Positions 1 to 8,588 of a stretch of DNA of 46,815 nucleotides are shown piece after piece (the stretch's first letter is position 1; every line of letters starts with the position of its first letter). Location: assembly GCF_025821625.1 (NCBI RefSeq), contig NZ_JACKSH010000184.1, forward strand, positions 1 through 46,815, given 5' to 3'. Below the pieces are notes generated by a model, which saw only the letters and a program-made list of their open reading frames with translations, had not been told where the DNA came from and did no database searches. Made by a program: the position numbers and the translations under genes. This DNA comes from Mycolicibacterium pyrenivorans. Its GTDB lineage: Bacteria; Actinomycetota; Actinomycetes; Mycobacteriales; Mycobacteriaceae.

Positions 1-552
1 CCCGCCGCGGCATCCACCCCTTACCCAACGTCGCATCAATCGCAACAACGTCCTGAACAGGAAGAACGCGGCATTCTCATTCTCGAACCCGCGATAACGG
101 TCGGAACCGGCAAGACACATCTGGCAATCGGATTGGCGGTCAAGGCCGCCCAAACCGGGCACCGCATCGCGTTCGCCACCGCGGTGGACTGGGTCGCCCG
201 CCTCAAGGCCGCCCACAACGCCGGCCGACTGCCGGCTGAGCTGGCCAAGCTGCGTCGCATCGGACTGCTCGTCGTCGACGAAGTCGGCTACATCCCCTTC
301 GAGCAGGACGCCGCGAACCTGTTCTTTCAACTGGTCTCCAGCCGCTACGAACACGCCTCGCTGATACTCACCTCGAACCTGCCCTTCGCGCGCTGGGGCG
401 ACGTGTTCGGAGACCAGGTCGTGGCCGCGGCCATGATCGACCGCATCGTGCACCACGCCGAGGTCCTGACCCTCAAAGGCTCCAGCTACCGGCTCAAGGA
501 CACCGGAATCGACACCTTGCCCTCCGCCAGAGCCGACAACACGGCACAATAA
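1..552 (+). pseudogene. istB: IstB-like ATP-binding helper of an IS21-family element, 5' partial
   Basis: The open frame runs in from the window edge and carries a recognisable IstB core: VGTGKTHLAIG at 100-132, LLVVDEVGYIPF as Walker B near 268-303, and LILTSNLPFARWGDVFGD near 360-414. IstB is the AAA+ helper that assists the IstA transposase. The usual GPPGTGKT P-loop reads EPAITVGTGKT, so the first glycine is lost, which suggests a decayed copy. No istA is visible. Tandem terminal repeats follow at 564-609. Whether the upstream part is intact cannot be seen. Confidence 0.8.
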
Positions 553-563
553 CCACGACCACG

Positions 564-609
564 TGGCCTACTTTTCAACCGTCGCTTCTGGCCTAGATTT
601 CAACCGTCG
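564..609. repeat. Tandem terminal repeats of the IS21-like element
   Basis: Two near-identical 21-bp copies, TGGCCTACTTTTCAACCGTCG at 564-584 (first 20 bases diagnostic) and the same with GA for CT at 589-609, lie just after istB. Multiple direct repeats at the ends are typical of IS21-family elements, so the right end of the element is placed near 615. Confidence 0.7.
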
Positions 610-615
610 TCAACA

Positions 616-785
616 GCATCTGGATGCACTGCCACAGCACCTATCACCAGGAGGCCGCGATGATGACCAGACTCAACTACACGAACGGGTCAGGGGCAAG
701 GACGCGAGCCGCCATCGCGGTGACCTACAGCAGCCGAGATGACCAAAGCCCCTGCCGTCGAGTGCCGCCGACCCTGGTCGCCTGA
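616..785 (+). pseudogene. C-terminal remnant of a second multicopper oxidase
   Basis: Immediately after the IS21 end, one frame reads IWMHCHSTYHQEAAMMTRLN and runs on to TGA at 783-785. It matches the extreme C-terminus of the intact oxidase at 2518-4008 (IWMLHCHNTYHLEAGMMTSM), including the HCH...H copper ligands, with one residue (Leu) missing before HCH. There is no start, so it is the severed tail of a second, diverged multicopper oxidase gene, probably cut by the IS21 insertion or an associated deletion. The remainder to the stop is low-complexity read-through. Confidence 0.75.
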
Positions 786-879
786 CTCTGAACGACCAGA
801 CTGTGCCTAAGTAGATTCCCGTCAAGATTCGGGCACGACGCTCGTTGGAAGTGCGGGGCCTGGCGGCAAGGAGGCACAC

Positions 880-1284
880 ATGCCACTGTCCGATCGTGAG
901 CAGCGCATGCTCGAACAGATCGAGAACGCGCTCGACGCTGAGGACCCCAAGTTCGCCTCTCGTGTCCGCGGCGGAAGCTGGTGGGCGCCCACGACCCGGC
1001 GGCAGATCCAGGGTGGTGTAGCGCTGTTCGTAATCGGTCTGGCGATGTTGATCTCCGGTGTGGCCGTCACGGCCTCGATGATCGGAAGCTTCCCGATCTT
1101 GTCGGTCTTCGGATTTCTGGTGATGTTCGGCGGAGCGGTCGTCGCGCTCACCGGCCCGCGGATTGGCGGTGTGGTGGACCGTTGCGGATCCGCCGGCGCG
1201 CCGAAGCGCCGGCATGGCAAAGGCGCCGGCGGGTCGTTCACGAGCCGGATAGAAGACCGCTTCCGTCACCGTTTCGACGACTAG
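880..1284 (+). CDS. DUF3040 family small membrane protein
   Basis: The protein is 134 aa. It starts MPLSDREQRMLEQIENAL, the hallmark opening of actinobacterial DUF3040 proteins, followed by a short charged stretch and two hydrophobic segments near residues 45-65 and 70-92, then a basic C-terminal tail. The start is preceded by GCAAGGAGG (about 866-874), a strong ribosome binding site. The function of the family is unknown; it is commonly a membrane protein of cell division or envelope contexts. It stands alone between the oxidase remnant and a gene-poor stretch. Confidence 0.8.
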   Translation: MPLSDREQRMLEQIENALDAEDPKFASRVRGGSWWAPTTRRQIQGGVALFVIGLAMLISGVAVTASMIGSFPILSVFGFLVMFGGAVVALTGPRIGGVVDRCGSAGAPKRRHGKGAGGSFTSRIEDRFRHRFDD

Positions 1285-1920
1285 TAGCCGTGGGTGCGGC
1301 ATTGTCGTTGCCCACCGTGGTGTCGGCAGTTGGCGCCGGACGGGTGCAGCAGGTCCCGCTGTCAGTGCACGAGCTACTCGGCCTGCAGGCGTCGGCGCGG
1401 ACTTTGAGAGATGCCCAGTGGTGGCATGGCCTGGCGTAATGCCAACCGCGACCAGCGGCCCGCGTGCCGGTCCGCGGACCGGCGCCGTAGTAGGGCGTTG
1501 ACCCGACTGCTCCGTAGCGGGGAGTCGCTGGGAGACCGGGCGTTTTTGTGCGAACATCCTGTCGAACTGTGCGGACCGACCCGGAGCCGCGACGTGCGTG
1601 GCTGCGATGTCTGCACGGACGTGTGCGCTACCGAATCGTGTTGCCCGGTAGGGTGATTGACGACATGCGCCCGTAGCGGGGATCGATTCTGAAGTCACAG
1701 CGGACTGTCTGCACGCACGTGCGCGCGTCGCCCGCCAATCGGTGCTTCAGTTGTGGCGCGGCAGGGGCCCTCGACATTTCTACTAGGTCCCATAGTATTT
1801 GGGGCCGAAAGTCCCTTGGGTCCTTCGGGATCGTTTGGCAGGGTTGTCGGTGACGCCGAACCGAGCGGTGCGGTGGCGAGAAGGGGACTAGGTGAGCGTG
1901 GCGACCCACGAGCTAGCACG
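1285..1920. other. Gene-poor stretch upstream of the MFS remnant
   Basis: No recognisable gene is seen in these ~640 bases. Open frames exist on both strands but none shows a family signature or a convincing ribosome binding site. The stretch contains a DosR-like palindrome at 1802-1815 (separate entry) and GC-rich low-complexity sequence. Confidence 0.4.
1802..1815. promoter_or_regulatory. Possible DosR/DevR-type box
   Basis: GGGCCGAAAGTCCC matches 12 of 14 bases of the mycobacterial DosR core GGGACTWWAGTCCC. It lies about 105 bp before the MFS remnant. Only resemblance supports it. Confidence 0.35.
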
Positions 1921-2240
1921 GTGGTGTCGGTCGCATCATTTCTGGTCCTGCTCGATGACACCGCCGTGGCGATCGCGCTGCCGTCGATAGGCCGAGAGCT
2001 CGAACTGGGCCTGGCGGGGCTGGAATGGGTGATCAACATCTACACGGTGCCCTTCGCCGTGCTCACGCTGCTCGGTGGGCTGCTGACCGACCGGTTTTGT
2101 GCCCGGCCGACTTTCTTGGGCGACGTGGTGGCGTTCACCGCCGTCTCGGTCCTGGCCGGCTTCGCCTCGAACGGCGCGATGCTCCTGGGAATGCGCGCCG
2201 CCCAAGGCGGTGCCGCGGCAGCCGCGCAGGTCTTGAGCGA
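1921..2240 (+). pseudogene. N-terminal stump of an MFS drug-type transporter
   Basis: From a GTG at 1921 the frame reads ASFLVLLDDTAVAIALPSIG, WVINIYTVPFAVLTLLGGLL and TDRFCARPTF, typical of helices 1-3 and motif A of DHA2 (EmrB/QacA-type) transporters. The match ends after about 105 residues and the frame continues into unrelated sequence that carries the CopR-like box of the next gene. A full transporter would be over 450 aa, so at least three quarters is missing. Confidence 0.7.
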
Positions 2241-2258
2241 ATCTTCACACAATCATCA
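2240..2258 (+). promoter_or_regulatory. CopR-like direct-repeat box before the mmcO unit
   Basis: AATCTTCACACAATCATCA is a direct repeat of TCWTCA hexamers with an 11-bp period, about 50 bp upstream of the small gene at 2310. The same architecture recurs at 22030, 24853 and, on the other strand, 35081. It resembles the Corynebacterium glutamicum CopR site TGAAGATTT-N2-TGAAGATTT read on the opposite strand. Confidence 0.6.
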
Positions 2259-2309
2259 TCGATCTAGCTGGTTGGTCAGCCGATGGTGGCAACAGGGAGG
2301 TGTTTGGCC

Positions 2310-2525
2310 ATGACGTGGTGGCGCGAAGTCGTGAGTGCCGTGGGCTTGAGCGGATGGATGCTGCTGGAGCTTGCGTTGCTGGCTGTTTGGGGGGCGGTGA
2401 TTGTCGCCGTGTCCGGGTTGTTTCGCGACTCCCGCCGAACCGGTCATCTCCCCGGTCTCGCCCTAGAGCGGGCAGCAACGTCATCCATCGCCCGCGTTTT
2501 TTTCTCCGGGACGCGTCATGGCTGA
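2310..2525 (+). CDS. Small single-helix membrane protein coupled to mmcO
   Basis: The protein is 71 aa and starts MTWWREVVSAVGLSGWMLLE. One transmembrane helix spans about residues 14-37 and a basic, Arg-rich tail follows. ATG 2310 was chosen over upstream starts because GGGAGG stands 8-13 bp before it. The gene ends inside mmcO (stop 2523-2525; mmcO ATG at 2518), so the two are translationally coupled. A similar protein (W..W, helix, then LF..SGR) lies at 24932-25133, also next to a CopR-like box. The role is unknown; it may assist copper handling at the membrane. Confidence 0.6.
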   Translation: MTWWREVVSAVGLSGWMLLELALLAVWGAVIVAVSGLFRDSRRTGHLPGLALERAATSSIARVFFSGTRHG

Positions 2526-4008
2526 GTCGTTGTTCAGCTCGACGCAGTTGAGCCGGCGGACGTTCGTCGCGGCCAGCATCGCCGGCGCGGTCGCCGTCGC
2601 GGGCTGCGCGCGACCGAAGACCGTGGCGACACCCGATGATGCGATATCAGCGGCCGAGTCGGCGCGCCCGCATACGGGCCGCACCGTCGAGGCCACATTG
2701 ACGCCCGGGCCCACCGACGTCGACCTGGGCGGCATGATCGTGCGCACCCAGGCCTACGACAACCTGGTGCCCGGCCCGTTGATCCGGGCCAATGTCGGAG
2801 ACGAGCTCGCTGTCACCGTGAAAAACGATCTCGCCCAAGCGACATCCGTGCACTGGCATGGCATTGCGCTGCGAAACGACATGGACGGCGCCACTCCGGC
2901 GACCCCGAACATCGATGCCGGCAAGAGCTTCACGTACCGGTTCTCAGTGCCCGATCCGGGCACATATTGGGCCCACCCGCACACCGGTCTGGACCTCGAC
3001 GCCGGGTTGCATCTGCCATTGATTGTCGACGACCCGGCCGATCCCGGCGCCTACGACGTCGAGTGGATTGTCGTGCTCGATGATTGGACCGACGGCGTGG
3101 GCCCCAGCCCGCAGCAGATCTTTGACGGGCTGCGCGGTGGGGCAATGTCGGAAGAGCATATGCCGGGCATGCCCGGCATGGGCGGTGTGGGCAGAAGCGA
3201 CCTGCTGGGCGGGGATGCGGGGGACGTGAGCTACCCGTACTACCTGATCAATGGGCGTATTCCGGCCGCGCCGACCACGTTTAGCGCCAAACCGGGGCAG
3301 CGGGTGCGGATGCGGATCATCAACGCCGGTTCCGACACCGCGTTCCGGGTTGCGCTGGGCGGGCACCGGATGACTGTCACTCACACCGACGGCTTCCCCG
3401 TGGTGCCGACCGAGGTCGATGCCGTGTTGGTGGGGATGGGGGAGCGCTACGATGTGGTCGTCACCGCCGCTGACGGTGTCTTCCCCCTGGTCGCTTCGGC
3501 CGAAGGAAAGAACGCCGTCGCGCGGGCGTTGTTGTCCACCGGCGCGGGCAGCGCACCCGACCCAGGGTTTCGACCTTCCGAGCTCGATGGGCGCGTCGGC
3601 ACGGTGCAGCTACTCAGCGCCGCGCCGGAAGTCGTCCTGGCGGCGGGGAAACCCGATGCCGCCCTATCGGCCCATTTGTCCGGAATGATGATGCCCTACG
3701 ACTGGAGAATCAACGGTCGAACCTTCAGCGACACACAGCCGCTGACCGTGCGGCAGGGCCAGCACGCCACATTGACGTTCACCAACACCGCGATGATGTG
3801 GCATCCCATGCACCTGCACGGCCACACCTTCCAGGTGATGAAACCCGATGGCAGTGTCGGACCACGCAAAGATACGGTCAATGTCTTGCCCAACGAAACG
3901 CTGACCGTCGGCCTGGTCGCCGACAACCCAGGTATTTGGATGTTGCACTGTCACAACACCTATCACCTTGAGGCCGGCATGATGACCAGCATGAATTATG
4001 TGCCCTAG
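2518..4008 (+). CDS. mmcO: Multicopper oxidase, Tat-exported lipoprotein, MmcO-like
   Basis: The 496-aa protein is expected to oxidise Cu(I) to Cu(II) outside the membrane, as known for M. tuberculosis MmcO (Rv0846c). The N-terminus carries a twin-arginine motif (SRRTF, residues 12-16) and a lipobox ending AVAGC at Cys30. All four copper-ligand motifs are visible: HWHG at 112-115, HPH at 153-155, HPMHLHGH from 429 and HCHNTYHLEAGMM from 477. A Met-rich loop (MPGMPGMGG) near 215 is typical of copper oxidases. It overlaps the small gene at 2310 and should share its CopR-like promoter. It is intact. Confidence 0.93.
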   Translation: MAESLFSSTQLSRRTFVAASIAGAVAVAGCARPKTVATPDDAISAAESARPHTGRTVEATLTPGPTDVDLGGMIVRTQAYDNLVPGPLIRANVGDELAVTVKNDLAQATSVHWHGIALRNDMDGATPATPNIDAGKSFTYRFSVPDPGTYWAHPHTGLDLDAGLHLPLIVDDPADPGAYDVEWIVVLDDWTDGVGPSPQQIFDGLRGGAMSEEHMPGMPGMGGVGRSDLLGGDAGDVSYPYYLINGRIPAAPTTFSAKPGQRVRMRIINAGSDTAFRVALGGHRMTVTHTDGFPVVPTEVDAVLVGMGERYDVVVTAADGVFPLVASAEGKNAVARALLSTGAGSAPDPGFRPSELDGRVGTVQLLSAAPEVVLAAGKPDAALSAHLSGMMMPYDWRINGRTFSDTQPLTVRQGQHATLTFTNTAMMWHPMHLHGHTFQVMKPDGSVGPRKDTVNVLPNETLTVGLVADNPGIWMLHCHNTYHLEAGMMTSMNYVP

Positions 4009-4154
4009 CCGCCCGACGTAGCCACGATCCATGATCGGCGCGAGCGGCAATCACACCGAATGACCGGATCGATTCGCGCGGGGGCAGATCCGCCAGACCG
4101 CGACCGGTTGGCGGTCCTACGACGTCACTCAGCGACGCTGATCACCGTGCGGCG

Positions 4155-4640
4155 GTGACCGAGAGTCGCAGCCACGCCCAACGCAGCGTCGTCAACTCCG
4201 GGCGTTGCGCTGCGCGCCGAACCTGCTCCGTGGACGACAAATTCGTCGCCCATCGACTGGCCGTCCCCGAGTCGACCACCCCGCTCGGCCGCTGTCGGCG
4301 AGGTGACGGAGTTGCACGCCGCCGGCCAATTGGGTGTGCTGTCAACCCGTCGACGCCACAGTTGGGTTCGCTCGGTGCGGTCGCCGCCGGGGCGGCGCTG
4401 GCCGCGCGGCGGATTGGGCTTGCCCGGGATCTGGCCGCCGCGGGCGTGCTGGCCTACCTCCTCGACCGCGTGGTGAAGACGCTGGTCGGTCTGGAGCGGC
4501 CCGACGTCCTGCTGGATGAGCTGACGCTACGTAGGTTGCAGGGCGGGCTGGGCTTCCCCTCTGGCATACGGCGGTTGCCGTGGCGATGGCCGCGGCCGCA
4601 GCGCCGTGGTTGCCGCGGCCCGCCCACGCAACTTGGCGCC
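4155..4640 (+). pseudogene. PAP2-superfamily phosphatase, frameshifted
   Basis: The frame contains LGAVAAGAALAARRIGLARD, LAYLLDRVVKTLVGLERPDV and GGLGFPSG, the first half of a membrane PAP2 lipid phosphatase; KxxxxxxRP and PSGH are the family signatures. Just after PSG the frame is lost. Adding one C after GGC (about 4565) restores HTAVAVAMAAAAAPWLPRPA in the next frame. The gene is therefore broken at the catalytic His of PSGH and also lacks the last motif. The part before about 4330 is poorly supported. It is probably a remnant. Confidence 0.6.
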
Positions 4641-5040
4641 ATGGCGGGAGGAGGTTCTCGATGCGCTGCGGTCAATGCCGCGAGTCGCTCTGGTCCGTGA
4701 GGCCGACGGCATCGTGGCGCCGAATAGCACCATCGAACTGATGAGGGACCTCGGCCGACCGCGCGGCGACATGTACGAGGTTGCCGTCTGGGAAGACATC
4801 CTCACCGTCGACGGCACAGAGCTCTTCTTCACCTACACCGTCGACAACCAGGCGGTTGTCATCCCGGAAACCATCGACGCCGTCCGTGCATTGTCGGGAA
4901 CCGTCACCGACGCCGCCGTATCTATCCGCCGCACCGACGAAACCCTGGGTGTCCGACGAGGCTTCCTTGGGGACCCCGCTCCGGTCCCTATTCAAGGAGC
5001 ACCCAATGACCCGCTGGAGATCATCCTGACGCGGATGTGA
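4606..5040 (+). CDS. Hypothetical protein, possibly the 3' part of a broken gene
   Basis: The 144-aa frame begins inside the PAP2 remnant. An alternative ATG is at 4675 (MPRVALVREADGIVAPNS). The soluble-looking sequence includes VWEDILTVDGTELFFTYTVD and IRRTDETLGVRRGFLGDPAP and has coding-like composition. I do not recognise the family. Its fusion-like position directly after the PAP2 fragment, without a clear ribosome binding site, suggests a deletion joined two genes. Confidence 0.4.
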   Translation: MVAAARPRNLAPWREEVLDALRSMPRVALVREADGIVAPNSTIELMRDLGRPRGDMYEVAVWEDILTVDGTELFFTYTVDNQAVVIPETIDAVRALSGTVTDAAVSIRRTDETLGVRRGFLGDPAPVPIQGAPNDPLEIILTRM

Positions 5041-5261
5041 AAGCCGTGGTGACAGTGCAGAGTCCAGGCGATGGCTGTACTCGCCGATGCTGGGTCGGAA
5101 GGGGACACCCGTGAGTCAACATCACCGGACCAGCCGACACACGAGAGCCACAACATGTTTGGTAGATACACGACCCACTTCGGGTCAAATCGCAGGGGGT
5201 GAGGGGCCAGGTGCAGGCCGTGATCGAGGTGGTTGTGTTGCGCGATGTCCGGCCTGGCCGG

Positions 5262-6143
5262 TCAGCGGCGGTGCTGTGACGTTTCGATGATGAACTTCTG
5301 GATCGAGCGGGATAAGGCAACCGGCTGATCCTCACTGACGAACGGCCCGGTGCCGTCGAGGAACTCCAGCCGCGCGTCGGGAAGGATGTCCGCGAGCCGG
5401 TGCGCGTATTCGGCCGGGAAAAACCGTCGCCGCTCACGTGCCCAGACGATCAGCGTAGGGCGATCGAACGAACTCAGGCCGCGCCCAGCTTCCTCGGTGA
5501 ACCGGGTGCTGATCGCGCTGACCAAGGCGGCGAAGTCGCGGCGGACCCCACTCAAGGATCGCAATGGCTCGGTGTAGGAGCGCATAATTTCGGCGGGGAT
5601 CGGGCGTTCGGTGAGCCGGCCGAAGGCGATCGGCAGCCGCTGGATCGCCCGTGAGCGCAGGCTCTGCGCGAGCAGGTAAAGCCCCAAAGGGGCGCGGCCG
5701 AACAGCTGAAGGTGCTTGATCGGCAAGGGCAGGAAGTTGTTGAACGCGTCGCACGGCGTGAGCACCAGCCTGCTGAGGCGTTGCGGATACCGGGCGGCGA
5801 CGGCCTGGGCGATCGCGCCGCCGGTGTCATTGGCGACGAGCACCACGTCATTGAGCCCGAGCGTTTCGAGGAACTCATCGACGAGCTTGGCGAGCCCGAA
5901 GAGGGTGAAGTCTGTTCCGTCGCGCATCGGCAGCCGGTGCGATCCCAGTGGCCAGTCGGGGGTGATACACCGGTACTGGCCTGCCAGCTCGGGCACGACG
6001 TTTCGCCACACGTCGCCATTGGCGACGATGCCGTGCAGGAAAACGATCGGCGTCCCCGAGCCTCGTTCGCGATACTCCACTGGTCCCGCAGAGAGCTCCG
6101 CCCGGTGAAGCTCGCCTAGTTGCGCGGAAATAGCCACGGGCAC
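5262..6143 (-). CDS. Alpha/beta hydrolase with an Asp nucleophile, catalytic His absent
   Basis: The 293-aa soluble protein has the alpha/beta-hydrolase order: oxyanion loop FLHGIVANGDVWR near residue 36, nucleophile elbow VANDTGGAIAQ with Asp106 (as in haloalkane/haloacid dehalogenases rather than the Ser of esterases), and cap region 130-210. The closing motif, normally GHFVSEDQP, reads TGPFVSEDQP, so the base His is Pro267 (codon 5343-5345). Activity is doubtful unless this is a sequence error. It lies downstream of the molybdopterin gene with only 21 bp between them, so they are likely cotranscribed. Confidence 0.75.
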   Translation of the reverse strand: MPVAISAQLGELHRAELSAGPVEYRERGSGTPIVFLHGIVANGDVWRNVVPELAGQYRCITPDWPLGSHRLPMRDGTDFTLFGLAKLVDEFLETLGLNDVVLVANDTGGAIAQAVAARYPQRLSRLVLTPCDAFNNFLPLPIKHLQLFGRAPLGLYLLAQSLRSRAIQRLPIAFGRLTERPIPAEIMRSYTEPLRSLSGVRRDFAALVSAISTRFTEEAGRGLSSFDRPTLIVWARERRRFFPAEYAHRLADILPDARLEFLDGTGPFVSEDQPVALSRSIQKFIIETSQHRR

Positions 6144-6164
6144 TCCTGAAGTCGTCGACGGATA

Positions 6165-7622
6165 TTACGAGACGTGGACGCTGACGGTGTGCCACCCACT
6201 CGCGCCGAGGGGGAACGGCGGTCGTTGCCGGCCTTCCTGGACTTCGCCGGACTGGCTGATCGTGCGCGCCTGGACGGTATGCACGCCGGGCGGGAGGTCG
6301 AGCGCTGCCCGCCAGCGGCGCCACGACGACGGAGCCAGTTCGCGGGCGAGATCCGCTGCCCGCCAGGGTCCCTGGCCGGTGCGCACCTCCACGCCGGCCA
6401 CACCATGCGGCGGCGCCCACGCAACGCCCGCGACGGTGACCTCTCGACCCGCATGTGCGCCCGTCGGTGGGACATCTATGCGGGCCTGCGGCTGAACCCA
6501 CGCCGGCTCGTGTGGCCATCCGCGAGGCGCCCAGTAGTCGTCGTGCGGGCCCGCGATCAGTTCCAGCTCTGTGAGCCATTTGACGCCCGTGTACTGGCCG
6601 TAGATGCCGGGCACAAATACCCGCGCAGGGTAGCCATGCCGGGCCGGCAGCGGCCCACTGTTCGAGCCGATCACAACGTAGCCACTCCAATCGCCAGATC
6701 GCAACGGCTGGACCGGAAGCGAGGTGGTGAAACCATCGACCGCCCTGGTCACCAGCGTGGTCGCATGGGCGGACGCGTCGGCGCGCGTGAGAATGGTCTG
6801 CAGGGGCACGCCCAGCCACCGGCCGTTGCCCACCCGGTCCCCGCCCACCGGGTTGTGAACGCACACCATGACCGCGTCGAAACTCTCGGCCTCAGCGGCG
6901 AGTTCATTCAACGACCACCGTTGGGGCTTGCCCACTAGCCCGGTCACCGCGAGCCGCCAGCCGGCAGGGTCAACGATCGGCGCACCGAGGTTGACGTCGG
7001 TGACGTAAAACTGGTCAATCGGCGTGATGAGCGGCGCGAGACCGGGAAGCATTTCGGCACCGTCGCTGGGCATCGGGTCAGGCTGTGCAGATCGCCTGTC
7101 GCCCTCGATCAGCCTGCTGTATCGGTGGCGGCGACGGGCCAAAAACGTGCGGGCGGCCACGAGTGAACCACCGCCGAGCACCGCCCACGCCAGCTCACTT
7201 CGTGCATTGGCGGGACCACGACTCAGGCCGACGCTGGTTGCGATCGCGCCGGCAGCCGCGGCAGCGAGGGCGGCCCCGACGGATCGCGGAGGGCGCCTCA
7301 ATGTCGCACCGGCCGTGGCGGCGGCAAGCGCGGCCACCGCGGGTGTGCGGATCTTCGCCGGCAGCCTCGCCAATCCAGCCGCAGCCCAGATCGTCGATGC
7401 GCCCACACTAAGGCGGATGGCGGCCTTATCGTGGCTGCCCAGCAGTGCGACCGTGCGATCGACGAGCAGTCGAGGACTCCCATCCACGATGGCTCGCCCC
7501 ATACCATCGATGAGCGAACTTCCTCGCGCCGCAGCGACGACCTCGGCGACGCCGAGCCCTGCCAGCCCGACCGCCGCCGCGGCGCGGCGACGTCGAGGCG
7601 TTGGAGATCTGTCAACCTGCAC
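6165..7622 (-). CDS. Membrane-anchored molybdopterin oxidoreductase of the sulfite oxidase family
   Basis: The 485-aa protein has a hydrophobic N-terminal region with about four membrane segments (residues 15-170). An SUOX-type molybdopterin domain follows (FYVTDVNLGAPIVDPAGWRL, RWSLNELAAEA, VMVCVHNPVGGDR, with the Mo-ligand Cys in VMVCVHN), then a C-terminal Mo-co oxidoreductase dimerisation domain (VTVAGVAWAPPHGVAGVEV). The likely role is oxidation or reduction of a small sulfur or oxo substrate at the membrane; the substrate is unknown. It is divergent from the TetR gene at 7670 and shares a 48-bp intergenic region holding a perfect palindrome. Confidence 0.85.
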   Translation of the reverse strand: MQVDRSPTPRRRRAAAAVGLAGLGVAEVVAAARGSSLIDGMGRAIVDGSPRLLVDRTVALLGSHDKAAIRLSVGASTIWAAAGLARLPAKIRTPAVAALAAATAGATLRRPPRSVGAALAAAAAGAIATSVGLSRGPANARSELAWAVLGGGSLVAARTFLARRRHRYSRLIEGDRRSAQPDPMPSDGAEMLPGLAPLITPIDQFYVTDVNLGAPIVDPAGWRLAVTGLVGKPQRWSLNELAAEAESFDAVMVCVHNPVGGDRVGNGRWLGVPLQTILTRADASAHATTLVTRAVDGFTTSLPVQPLRSGDWSGYVVIGSNSGPLPARHGYPARVFVPGIYGQYTGVKWLTELELIAGPHDDYWAPRGWPHEPAWVQPQARIDVPPTGAHAGREVTVAGVAWAPPHGVAGVEVRTGQGPWRAADLARELAPSSWRRWRAALDLPPGVHTVQARTISQSGEVQEGRQRPPFPLGASGWHTVSVHVS

Positions 7623-7653
7623 TACCGCTCCTGATCTGACCTGTATTGTGGGT

Positions 7654-7669
7654 GATACATTACTGTATC
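7654..7669. promoter_or_regulatory. TetR-type operator between divergent genes
   Basis: GATACA-TTAC-TGTATC is a perfect inverted repeat lying between the molybdopterin gene start (7622) and GTG 7670 of the TetR gene. It is placed to repress both promoters. It overlaps the longer possible start at 7646, which argues for GTG 7670. Confidence 0.7.
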
Positions 7670-8284
7670 GTGGACGGGCGGGAAAGCCGAATTACCGAGG
7701 CCGCGCTGGCGCTCATCGAGGAGAGCGGACTGGCCGAGCTGTCTATCGCCAGCCTGGCGCGGCGGTTGGGTGCGTCACGGATGACCTTGCACCGCAACGG
7801 AGTCACGCGTGAGCGAGTGATCGAGCTGCTCAGCGTGCGGGCCGCCGATGAGTACCTGCGCGCGGTGTGGCCGACTCTGGTGTCGACCGGCTCCGGTCGG
7901 GACCGCCTGGAGCAAGCGCTTCGGGCCACATGTCGGGTTGCCGACGCCTGGCGCCACCTACTGGTAGGCCTATTCGCCGAGGACGGCGGCATCTTCCATG
8001 AACCCGACCGTGCGACCGATGATGAGCACGACCGGGCGCTAGCGACCCGCGGCCGCTTCATCGAGCCCCTGGCGCGGCTACTCCACGACGGGGCCCTAGA
8101 CGGTAGCCTCGTCGACGTCCCCAATCTCGACCAAACGGCCACTGTGTTGTTCAACCAAGTCGGGTGGACTTATCTAGCGCTGCGAGTGGGACAGCGCTGG
8201 CCGCAAGAACGCGCGGAGAATGCCGTCGTCACAATGGCGCTGGCCGCCATGACCGCATCCCACCAGCGCACGACCGAACGATAG
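7670..8284 (+). CDS. TetR-family transcriptional regulator
   Basis: From GTG 7670 the protein is 204 aa. The N-terminal helix-turn-helix reads ITEAALALIEESGLAELSIA, LARRLGASRMTLHRNGVTRE, the standard TetR DNA-binding fold. The C-terminal ligand domain is not assignable. The longer frame from 7646 would place the first codons inside the palindrome 7654-7669, so the downstream GTG is preferred and transcription may be leaderless. It is divergent to the molybdopterin oxidoreductase-hydrolase pair, its probable target. Confidence 0.85.
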   Translation: MDGRESRITEAALALIEESGLAELSIASLARRLGASRMTLHRNGVTRERVIELLSVRAADEYLRAVWPTLVSTGSGRDRLEQALRATCRVADAWRHLLVGLFAEDGGIFHEPDRATDDEHDRALATRGRFIEPLARLLHDGALDGSLVDVPNLDQTATVLFNQVGWTYLALRVGQRWPQERAENAVVTMALAAMTASHQRTTER

Positions 8285-8588
8285 TCAACAGGCCACGGCC
8301 CCAGTTCTTTCACCGGCTCTCCGTCCGATCAGCCGACGGCAAGCGAGTGGGCGTTTCTCGCGCCGCGGTCGCGGCCCGATGATGGCTGGCGCGCTTGGGG
8401 AGGAGCGCCACCCCACGGGTTGTTATCGAGGCAACCTGACCACGCCAGCGCGTAGATCCTCGAGGCAGTGCCGGAGGAGTCCACGATGCTAGGCCCGCGG
8501 CGCACCTGACTGTCGGTGTGGTGATGTGTCGAGCAGGACCTATCCGGCAGATGCGAAACTGCTGGTGGACATGCCGGCAGTGGAGTCG
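8285..8588. other. Intergenic stretch, nothing recognised
   Basis: About 300 bases between the convergent TetR and ABC permease genes. No gene, strong terminator or known operator motif is evident. Confidence 0.4.

Noticed and set aside
1411..1656. Plus-strand frame ending in a Cys-rich stretch (GCDVCTDVCATESCC)
   Set aside because: The Cys pattern is suggestive of metal binding but there is no ribosome site or homologous feel, and the rest is low complexity.
673..1698. Long minus-strand frame of 341 aa over the DUF3040 gene
   Set aside because: It is the shadow of the DUF3040 gene and flanking GC-rich DNA, Arg/Ala/Pro-rich with no family signature.
5875..6864. 329-aa minus-strand frame within the molybdopterin gene
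   Set aside because: It lies in another frame of the same strand and has Arg-rich shadow composition; the 485-aa frame has all the SUOX motifs.
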